From Lathyrus oleraceus (Eukaryota > Streptophyta > Magnoliopsida > Fabales > Fabaceae): DNA of 64,000 bases. Below the pieces are notes generated by a model, which was not told where the DNA came from, searched no databases, and was given only the letters and a program-made list of their open reading frames with translations. The translations under genes and the position numbers were made by a program. The DNA is taken from contig NC_066581.1 in the NCBI RefSeq assembly GCF_024323335.1, positions 298,428,536 through 298,492,535 on the forward strand, read 5' to 3'. Each line of letters begins with the position of its first letter. Within the stretch, counting starts at the first letter, position 1. Below are positions 56,740 through 64,000 of this stretch, piece after piece.

Positions 56740-56793
56740 TAATTAATTAATTAATTAATTAAATAATTAAAATAAATAAATAAATAAAATATA
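56651..56793 (+). repeat. A-tract and AATT/AAAT low-complexity region in Ogre-I U3
   Basis: 36 A residues, then CGAAAAAGAAAAACG, about 36 further A residues, (TTAA)n and (AAAT)n. The Ogre-C and Ogre-A LTRs have shorter, similarly placed tracts with the same CGAAAAA interruptions just upstream of TATA. Confidence 0.85.
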
Positions 56794-56851
56794 ACAAATT
56801 ATTTTGGACTTGGGTCTCCCTCATTCCAAGCCCATTACCCACGAAATTAGT

Positions 56852-56861
56852 CTATAAATAC
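56852..56861 (+). promoter_or_regulatory. TATA box of the Ogre-I LTR
   Basis: CTATAAATAC, identical to the box in the Ogre-C LTRs. Confidence 0.7.
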
Positions 56862-58631
56862 TGAAGTTTCAGTAGGGGAGTTACACTTGGAGTTAGACTT
56901 GGAGTTACACTTGGAATTTACACTGGGAGATTTACTGGAGAAAGAAGGAAGAGAAGCAAAACACTCTGAGGTTTCCTTGGAACAAAACCTTGAGGAAAAA
57001 GAAAGAGAGAGAACAGAGAAGGACGGATAGAAACTTTGGCATAGGAACCCTGCCTACCCGGAGAAGTCAGAGTAAAGAAACCCTGAAGGCAGCCCATCTG
57101 CACCGAAGCCATCGCCGTCCAATTCCCGCTGCCTAACTTATTCCGATACTACAAGTGGTCAATCCCTTCAACCTTGAATTGGCAAACAGGTTTGCGTATC
57201 TCTATTGTTTATACTTTCAATTGGCCATATCTACATATATAATGCATCATGATTAAATGTTGATATATAATTTGCTTTCGTATGGGAATTTAAATATGCC
57301 TGAATACCCTGAATGTTTGACCATGTTATTCCTGTGATAAAATGCCATAAAATTCAAAGTTCCTAACATGGGGCTGTTTTCAAATTCAAAATCCGTGGCC
57401 TTCGCTAGGCGAGGCAGAGGCGAACGAGACAGTACCTGATTCTTCTAGTCTGTTTTTTTTATGTTTTTATCATAGCCATGCATTATTTATCCTATCCTAT
57501 TTATTGTTGTGATATTTCTCCGGTGTAATCTTCGATTGCACCCTGATTTGGTGTTCTGACATGTTTCTTTTTTTGAGTTTCGTAAAGGTTCACATATCCC
57601 AGGAAAAGGTTATTGGCTAGGTATTCCACTTTATTTGTGGGATACCCTTGTGGAGTTTCACCCTAAATTATTTTTTAATGTATTAATTTCTAATGTATTA
57701 TTTTTTAATATATTATTTTTAATAATTTTAATGTGGAGTTTCATCCTAATTATATAATTAATTGTAAAACTTTGCCTTTGAATAAGTGATCTTGGACCTC
57801 TCTTTGTTGCCTTACGATTACGATATTACGGTCATGTCCCGCGAACGTGGGGATACCCTTAGCAAAGACCCTTCGGTTAAATCATCATAAAATAAATTAT
57901 AGTCCCTCGGATGTTGCCTTCGAATATACAACTTTGTCCCTCGATGACCCTCCGATGTTGCCTACGGTTAAATGATGATAGTCCCTTCGAATGCTAAGGT
58001 ATCCTCATAACTGTTGCCTTCAATGACCAATCGATGACCCTACGATGACCCTTTTACATCCAAAGGATAAAACTACTTATTTCTCAATAATAAGGACAGT
58101 TTTACCCTCATAAGGATAGGAAATGCCCGTAAAGACCTTGGGTCGGTATAACTCTTAATTGCTGGCTCACAACTTAAAACATTTTTTTGCACCTCACACC
58201 TTTCAAAATGCCTTTAGAAAATCACCACTTGGTATACATTCATACTAGAATCATTACCGAGTTATATTTTTCTAAACAATTTTCAAAACTAAAACGGGAT
58301 AACCACTTTGTATACATTCATACAAGAATCATTACAAAGTTAAATTCTCTTTTCAAAACAATTTTTCTAAACAATTCACAAACACTTTTTTTTCAGACAA
58401 AAATAATATAAGTGATCGAGCAATTAAGAGCCCATGGATAACCATGGATACAAAGGGTGCTAACACCTTCCCTTTGTATAATGTACCTCCCGAACCCAAA
58501 ATCTAAATTAAGGTTTTTCCTGTTCTTTTCCACCTTTCCTTATTGGATAAAAGAAAAGTCGGTGGCGACTCTTGCTAACCGCGACATTGCGATAAAAACC
58601 ACAAAAAGTCCAGTTCACCGTATGACAGAAC

Positions 58632-58649
58632 TGGCGACTCTGCTGGGGA
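58632..58649 (+). other. Primer-binding site of Ogre-I
   Basis: TGGCGACTCTGCTGGGGA, four bases after the LTR. It is the majority form for the Ogre copies here. Confidence 0.87.
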
Positions 58650-59354
58650 CCTTAAAAAGAGAGGTTACCTTAAAAACAAGATCACTTATTCAATTTGTCT
58701 GATTTATTTTTAAGGGATTGCTTGGGTATGTTATGCTTGAGTGAAAGATCCTACACCCGGATCTAGTGTACCTTAGGTAAGTAGCAAGAGATCATCGCGA
58801 CTGTCCGGCGTATACTGGAATGGTCAAAATGATGGCTACGGTTAATGTGGCACTTTGGATGTCCTGATGTTCCTCATGTTAGTTGAGGAAATATTTGGCA
58901 TTCGCGTGGTGTCATAAAAGCATTAACCAGACCTTTAGAACCCTAATTGACTCATCCTGGCCATTAGAAAGTAGTGAGATAACTGGCTTCGGTTCCGACT
59001 GGAGTTGGTTGAGACTCGATACTACACTCTTTGAGATTGGACTTTAGGGAAGCTTCGGTCAACCACTTGGTGTTGCACTGAAGTGGACTTAAGGAAAGGT
59101 CAATGATTTGAGATCCTTTTAGAACCCGGTTACCATTCTAGGACAGGTTGAACCAACCAAACTTCAGTGGGGAGGGTACTTACCTATGAAGCTCATGCAA
59201 GCCTTAAAACCTAGGACTGATGGTTGTGTGACTTGCTTGTGCTTGTTGTTTACTTAACATCATAACATCATAACATCATAACATCATAACATCATGGCAT
59301 TATACTAACCATTTCAAGGACTTAGGAATATAGCTTTGCTCTGGTAAACAGGTT
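58650..59354 (+). other. Leader of Ogre-I
   Basis: Noncoding. A CCACTT/AAGTGG hairpin at 59063-59086 and a five-fold AACATCAT microsatellite at 59256-59295 are the only structures I see. It is not clearly alignable to the Ogre-B and Ogre-C leaders. The last bases read AAACAG|GTT before the ATG, a possible splice acceptor. Confidence 0.6.
59256..59295 (+). repeat. Microsatellite (AACATCAT)5
   Basis: Five exact 8-bp units in the Ogre-I leader. Confidence 0.95.
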
Positions 59355-60683
59355 ATGGCTTCCAGGAAGACTATCCGGATCAATCTTGTAGCAATCTCTC
59401 CTCAACTCAAGGATTTAGTGTCAGAACTTCCCGATCACGCTCAGTTCAACAAAAGACATGGATCTCTCCTCGATTTGGTTACCACGGGTTTCAAAGAAGA
59501 TATGATGAGCGTTCTATTCCAGTTCTTCGATCCTAAACATCATTGCTTCACTTTCCCAGATTATCAGTTGGTACCCACATTAGAAGAGTTTTCCAAGCTG
59601 CTTGGGATACCTATCCTTGATCAAGTACCTTTCAGTGGTCTGGAAAAGATTCCGAAGACTGAAGAAGTTGCCGCAGCTTTACACATGACAAAGTCCGACA
59701 TTGAAAATAATTGGGTAACAAGGAGTGGAGTTAAGGGTTTACTCGCCAAATTTTTGGTAGGTAAGGCCCGGGAATTCCTAAACGTTATGAAGGTCCATGC
59801 TTTTGAAGATGTTCTAGCATTGCTAATCTATGGTTTGGTGCTATTCCCTAATCCGGACCAATTCATAGACATGAGTGCTATTAAGATATTTCTCACTCAT
59901 AACCCTGTGCCCACCTTGCTCGGAGATATTTTGCATTCCCTTCACACTCGTACTATGAAGAGGCAAGGGACCCTCATGTGCTGCATACCTTTGTTGTCTA
60001 GGTGGTTTATTTCGCACCTTCCTCAATCAGTCTTGAAGCACGATCAAAATCTGAAATGGTCTCAAAGGATAATGGCACTCTCTCATTCAGGCATCCGGTG
60101 GGGTTCTAACCTCAAGGAAAATGTTATCATCATCGACCGTTGTGGAGAATTCCCTAATGTACCACTCATGGGGATAAGAGGAGGTATTACTTATAATCCT
60201 GCCTTGGCCCTACGTCAGTTTGGGTATGCTCGAAGGGATGGGCCACATGAAATGATTATTCAAGGTATAGTGTTTGACTATGACAATGACTCTCAAGGTC
60301 TCCGCCAAAGGTTTGTACGAGCTTGGGGCATGGTGAAACGAAGCACTTTAGGAAAGAAAAATTCAATTCCTATGGAGCCTTATCTCAGATGGGTACGCGC
60401 CAGAGCTCGTGAACTTGTCATGCCATATCTTGCAGTCGGACCATTGATTGTTGAATCAGAGGTCGAAGGAGGTACTTCCCAGATCATTTCTTACCCAGAT
60501 ATGCCTACCGATGTTGAGGAATTGAAAAGATCCTGGACCCAGTTGAGAGAGGAGAGAGATACTTTCGAAGCCCAGTGCAATGCAGAAAGGAAGAAAGCAC
60601 TAGAACTCGCCAGCCAGCTTAATGAGGAACGAAGGCTCAATGCATATCTTCGCCCAAAAAGAAGTCGCCCCTGGGAGACTTGA
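59355..60683 (+). CDS. Ogre-I ORF1 protein, intact
   Basis: This 442-residue ORF1 is characteristic of Ogre/Tat elements; its function is unknown. Residues about 25-230 carry the FTFPDYQLVPTLEEFSKLLG motif and LLIYGLVLFPNPDQ, resembling the plant mobile domain found in transposon-derived host proteins (annotated as a DUF in legume proteomes, from memory). Residues 265-290 have the conserved GEFPNVPLMGIRGGITYNP block; residues 385-429 are a predicted coiled coil. The ATG chosen is the first in frame and equals the Ogre-B ORF1 start. 201 bases separate it from gag. Homologues in Ogre-A and Ogre-B are partial or broken; Ogre-C and Ogre-G lack it. It may oligomerise or bind nucleic acid, but that is inference. 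Confidence 0.88.
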   Translation: MASRKTIRINLVAISPQLKDLVSELPDHAQFNKRHGSLLDLVTTGFKEDMMSVLFQFFDPKHHCFTFPDYQLVPTLEEFSKLLGIPILDQVPFSGLEKIPKTEEVAAALHMTKSDIENNWVTRSGVKGLLAKFLVGKAREFLNVMKVHAFEDVLALLIYGLVLFPNPDQFIDMSAIKIFLTHNPVPTLLGDILHSLHTRTMKRQGTLMCCIPLLSRWFISHLPQSVLKHDQNLKWSQRIMALSHSGIRWGSNLKENVIIIDRCGEFPNVPLMGIRGGITYNPALALRQFGYARRDGPHEMIIQGIVFDYDNDSQGLRQRFVRAWGMVKRSTLGKKNSIPMEPYLRWVRARARELVMPYLAVGPLIVESEVEGGTSQIISYPDMPTDVEELKRSWTQLREERDTFEAQCNAERKKALELASQLNEERRLNAYLRPKRSRPWET

Positions 60684-60884
60684 GCTTTCATTGTATTTTA
60701 CTATTGTTCCTTTTGTAATGAACATGGAAAAAATGAGCAATAAACATTTCTCTCTTGTTGGTGATTTACGCAAAGTTAAATTCCAAAAGTCCTTGAAAAC
60801 ATTTCATACATTGCATAGCATAACATTGCATAACAGGTACTCTAAAGGGATTAGTGTTCTCACGGTTTTCCTCCAAACAGAAAA

Positions 60885-63800
60885 ATGGACCTCGAACAAG
60901 CTGTCAGAGATCTCCAGGCTCAAAATGCTCAACTCCAGGAGATGATCTTGAACTTATCCAAGGGGCAGGAGGAACTGAAGGCTCTCTTGCTCGAGAAAAA
61001 GAAAGACCAGAAACCTGTGAGTTACATTAACACGGGAAGAAGGCTTAAAGGACAGGCTGCGGGTGTCAAAATCAGAATTCCGAAGGATCAAGAAGAGGAA
61101 ACAGAGACAGATTCAGAAGATGAGAATGTCGATCTCTTCAACCCTGAGGACGACAATGAAGATTATGAGAATGAACAGTACTCTCCAAGAGATGGCAAGT
61201 ACAAATTGCTGGAAGAACGTATGCTAGCTATGGAGGCTCAGAAGGCGCCCGGTCTGGATTTCGAAAGTTTGGGTCTGGTCTCCGATGTGACCATTCCCCG
61301 CAAATTCAAGGTTCCCATTTTCACTAAGTATGATGGTGCCTCTTGTCCTCAGATGCATCTAAGGGCTTATGTGAGAAAGATTCAGCCGCACACTACTGAT
61401 AAGAAACTGTGGATCCATTTCTTCCAAGAGAGTCTGTCTGGCACACAGTTAGAGTGGTATTATCAGCTTGAGAGCTCTAACATCCGCACATGGACTGATT
61501 TAGCAACAGCTTTCTACAAGCACTACCAGTATAATTCTGAGTTAGCGCCTACTCGGCTACAGCTACAAAATATGACTATGGGCTCTAAAGAAAGTTTCAA
61601 AGAATATGCTCAAAAATGGAGAGATTTGGCTGGCAGAGTCAAACCCCCTATGACTGATCGAGAGTTAGTGGACATGTTCATGGGTACACTGACTGGCCCA
61701 TTCTACAGCCATCTACTGGGAAGTTCCTCGTCAGGTTTCACTGAACTTATCTTGACAGGTGAACGGGTTGAAAGCGGCATTCAAAGTGGAAAGATACAGG
61801 CAGCTACTTCTGCGAGCACCAAAAAGTCCTATCAGGGAAAGAATGAATCAAATGCTGTGTACAGTGAGAGGAAGCATAACAAGAAGAATCGTGACCATAC
61901 TATTGGGGCAGTTACAATTGCCGCACCGCCATCTCAGAACTTCCAACACAGACAAGACAGGTCGAGAAGACAGTTTACCAAGATCAATATGACTTTAACC
62001 CAAGCACTGCAGAGTATGTTAAAGGCCAATTTGATTACCCTCAGAGGCCCTCCTGCAAATCCCAACACTACTTCTCCTCGTTATAATCCCAACGCCAGGT
62101 GTGCCTATCACTCCGATAGCCCCGGGCATGATACGAATGATTGCTGGTTGTTGAAGAACAAGATTCAGGATATGATCGACGCTGGAGAAATTGAATTTGA
62201 TCCTCCGGCGACCCCCAATGTCATCACAGCACCTATGCCTAATCATGACCAGAATGTTAATGTTGTGGACGACAATTCTCACGTTACTGACGTTGCTGAT
62301 TTAGCATCTCCTCTCCTGATCGTTAAGAAGAATTTATTGCAAGCTGGTTTATTTCCAGGTTGTGCTGAAGATTGCGATCTCTGTGTACTCCGACCCAATG
62401 ATTGTTTGAAGTTGAAGAACGGCATTCAACGGCTGATGGATGATCGTACAATTCTATTTGAAAGGGTTCCTAAGGTGGACAACTCTATTGAAGAGGTATC
62501 TGTGATTGCTAGGTCCAAAGCTCCAGTGAAGATTACCGCTACTAGAGTGCCTGTGAAGATTACCGCTGAGCCCAAAGTGGCTCCCCTGATTATTACCGCA
62601 CCTGGCCCCGTGCCATATTCCTCCAACAAAGCTATTCCGTGGAACTATGGAGGCGACGTTTACATCCATGGCATAAAGCAGGTTGGTAGTTCTGCTAATC
62701 CTAATGATATTGTGGGGACTAGTAAAGTTACTCGAAGTGGAAGGATCTACTCCCCAGAAATCTCACCTCCCGCTCCCGAAATTCGAGGAAAAAGACCAGT
62801 CAATCCTCCTCAGTCAGAGACATCGGTCGAAGTTACTTCTGAAGATGTTGCCAAACAGGAAATGGAAGAGATGCTGAAAATCATCCGTAAGAGCGATTTT
62901 GATGTAGTGGAACAATTGGGGCATACTCCGTCTAAAATCTCAATGTTGTCCTTGTTATTATCCTCTGAATCCCATGCCAATGCATTGATGAAATTCTTGA
63001 AGACCGCTCATGTGCCTCAAGAAACATCCGTCGATCAATTCGAACATTATGTTGCTAATTTGACTGTTGACAATGGCCTAGGCTTTTCCGATGCTGACCT
63101 GACGCCAGCAGGAAAGAATCACAATAAAGCTCTGCATATCTCCATCGAGTGTGAGGGGACCACCCTGGCTCACGTGTTGATCGACAACGGCTCTTCCTTG
63201 AATGTGCTCCCGAAAGCTGTACTCGATAAATTTGACTACAAAGGCATTGAACTGAAACCTAGTGATGTTGTGGTGCGTGCTTACGATGGTGCGAAGAGTG
63301 TTGTCTATGGTGAAGTGGTTCTCCCTATCAAGATAGGACCTCAAGTCTTCAACACTACCTTTCACGTGATGGACATTCGTCCCGCCTACTCCTGCTTGTT
63401 GGGGCGCCCTTGGATCCATGGGGCAGGTGCGGTAGCTTCGTCGCTTCATCAAAAGCTGAAGTATCCAATAGCAGGCATGGTTGTCACTGTATGTGGAGAA
63501 GAAGAGTATATTGTCAGTAGTGTGCAAGCCTTCAAATACGTCGAGATGGATGGTGAATTCTTTGAGACTCCTTCTCAGTCATTTGAAGTGGTTCCTCCAC
63601 CCAGTCCTGTCCTTAAGCCAACTCCCCTTGTGCCCAAGGTTGTTCGTGCTCCCCCTGTCATGATCTCTCTGAAAGATGCTCAAGCCGCGATTGAAAATGG
63701 TGATCGTGCTGGTTGGGGTCAACTGATCAATGTACCGTACAAGTCTGATAAAGCTGGCTTGGGGTTTAACTCTGGAAAGATAGTCAAAAATCAGATTAAT

Positions 63801-63920
63801 GCTATGGAAGATGCTGATAGTGATTGCGACTTGGATAGCTGGATTTTCCCAACAATTGGTGATGGACTCAACAATTGGAAGACTGAAGACATTATCCCGA
63901 TTTCCTTTAGTCAGGAGTAA
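60885..63920 (+). CDS. gag-pro: Ogre-I gag-protease, intact
   Basis: 1011 residues. 1-40 coiled coil; 65-100 strongly acidic; 130-300 Retrotrans_gag (FTKYDGASCPQMHLRAYVRK, FFQESLSGTQLEWYYQLE); knuckle-like C406-x2-H-x5-H-x4-C420; second Cys cluster C493, C497, C500, C507 followed by NGIQRLMDD; protease around D767, where the active-site triplet is DNG instead of DTG; LLGRPWIH 838-845; Gly-rich G-patch-like 940-965. ATG 60885 is in line with the Ogre-A and Ogre-B gag starts. The TAA stop overlaps a splice donor (GA|GTAATT, 63917), so the unspliced RNA gives Gag-Pro and the spliced RNA should continue into pol. No break is seen. Confidence 0.9.
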   Translation: MDLEQAVRDLQAQNAQLQEMILNLSKGQEELKALLLEKKKDQKPVSYINTGRRLKGQAAGVKIRIPKDQEEETETDSEDENVDLFNPEDDNEDYENEQYSPRDGKYKLLEERMLAMEAQKAPGLDFESLGLVSDVTIPRKFKVPIFTKYDGASCPQMHLRAYVRKIQPHTTDKKLWIHFFQESLSGTQLEWYYQLESSNIRTWTDLATAFYKHYQYNSELAPTRLQLQNMTMGSKESFKEYAQKWRDLAGRVKPPMTDRELVDMFMGTLTGPFYSHLLGSSSSGFTELILTGERVESGIQSGKIQAATSASTKKSYQGKNESNAVYSERKHNKKNRDHTIGAVTIAAPPSQNFQHRQDRSRRQFTKINMTLTQALQSMLKANLITLRGPPANPNTTSPRYNPNARCAYHSDSPGHDTNDCWLLKNKIQDMIDAGEIEFDPPATPNVITAPMPNHDQNVNVVDDNSHVTDVADLASPLLIVKKNLLQAGLFPGCAEDCDLCVLRPNDCLKLKNGIQRLMDDRTILFERVPKVDNSIEEVSVIARSKAPVKITATRVPVKITAEPKVAPLIITAPGPVPYSSNKAIPWNYGGDVYIHGIKQVGSSANPNDIVGTSKVTRSGRIYSPEISPPAPEIRGKRPVNPPQSETSVEVTSEDVAKQEMEEMLKIIRKSDFDVVEQLGHTPSKISMLSLLLSSESHANALMKFLKTAHVPQETSVDQFEHYVANLTVDNGLGFSDADLTPAGKNHNKALHISIECEGTTLAHVLIDNGSSLNVLPKAVLDKFDYKGIELKPSDVVVRAYDGAKSVVYGEVVLPIKIGPQVFNTTFHVMDIRPAYSCLLGRPWIHGAGAVASSLHQKLKYPIAGMVVTVCGEEEYIVSSVQAFKYVEMDGEFFETPSQSFEVVPPPSPVLKPTPLVPKVVRAPPVMISLKDAQAAIENGDRAGWGQLINVPYKSDKAGLGFNSGKIVKNQINAMEDADSDCDLDSWIFPTIGDGLNNWKTEDIIPISFSQE

Positions 63921-64000
63921 TTGTTATTGTTTATTCTAGAATTGCAAATTTTAATTTTCTTTTACAATCAAACTTCTTAAAGCATTGTGTCTATGCCCGA
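63917..64000 (+). other. Start of the Ogre-I protease-RT intron
   Basis: The donor GTAATT at 63917 overlaps the gag-pro stop as in Ogre-A, B and C. The acceptor is beyond the window. Confidence 0.65.

Larger units (their letters stand above)
56615..58627 (+). repeat. 5' LTR of Ogre-I
   Basis: 2013 bp, TGTCATACCCC to GTATGACA. U3 has a long A tract and a TATA box at 56852. The CGCTAGGCGAG word is at about 57403, and TGGCGACTC at 58563-58571, 56 bases before the LTR end. R/U5 is noncoding. Confidence 0.88.
56615..64000 (+). mobile_element. Ogre-I: Ogre-like element with intact ORF1 and gag-pro, 3' part outside window
   Basis: 5' LTR 56615-58627, perfect primer site, leader, ORF1 (442 codons), spacer, gag-pro (1011 codons) and the start of the protease-RT intron. 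No stop or frameshift is seen. It is inserted in LTR-H; CCTTT (56610-56614) is the candidate left target duplication, whose partner is outside. It is the best-preserved Ogre in the window and may be autonomous if its pol is intact. Confidence 0.9.

Overview
The window is plant nuclear DNA made almost entirely of LTR retrotransposons. I found no host gene. Most elements are Ogre-like (Ty3/gypsy, Tat clade): an extra ORF1 before gag, a tRNA-Arg-type primer site (TGGCGACTCTGCTGGGGA and variants), an intron between protease and reverse transcriptase, two RNase H domains, and long repetitive 3' untranslated regions. Such elements are typical of legume genomes, above all tribe Fabeae (pea, vetch, faba bean, Lathyrus), so I infer a Fabeae-type legume. 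The species is not determined.

Layout (names are mine). Ogre-A (+, 1-10347) enters from the left and ends in its 3' LTR. It sits in the 3' UTR of Ogre-B (-, 10348-50548), whose 5' LTR is 45843-50548. Ogre-B is also split by Ogre-C (+, 12157-30252, target duplication GGAAT) inserted in its RT, and by Chromo-E (-, 33745-42238, target duplication CTAGC) inserted in its gag. Ogre-C carries Copia-D (-, 20289-27826, target duplication ATTCA) in its 3' UTR. Ogre-B lies in an older LTR, LTR-F (-, 50549-52286), which interrupts the gag of Ogre-G (-, 52287-55054). The 5' LTR of Ogre-G is broken by LTR-H (-, 55055-56614), an Ogre-B-family LTR, which is broken by Ogre-I (+, 56615 to the window end). Deepest chain: G > F > B > C > D.

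Coding state. Chromo-E has one intact 1456-codon gag-pol and two near-identical LTRs, so it is young and possibly autonomous. Ogre-I has intact ORF1 and gag-pro; its pol lies outside the window. Ogre-A, B, C and G are decayed by nonsense mutations, frameshifts and large internal deletions that remove RNase H, integrase, RT or ORF1. Copia-D has LTRs, primer site and polypurine tract but no recognisable genes.

The most unusual signal is RNA-like structure in the Ogre untranslated regions. The 3' UTRs hold arrays of short stem-loops whose stems differ from copy to copy but stay complementary. One class usually has a CCCGAAAGGG core and a GGCAAAA tail; another has a constant AGCCAGA/AGCCCGA loop. 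A third array repeats a CCCCAGNNGAGT motif that matches the 3' end of the primer tRNA and is therefore complementary to the element's own primer site. A large leader hairpin also keeps pairing between Ogre-B and Ogre-C despite changed sequence. Together these suggest a structured-RNA system for packaging, cyclisation or reverse transcription. All comparisons were made by eye and need covariation statistics and alignments.
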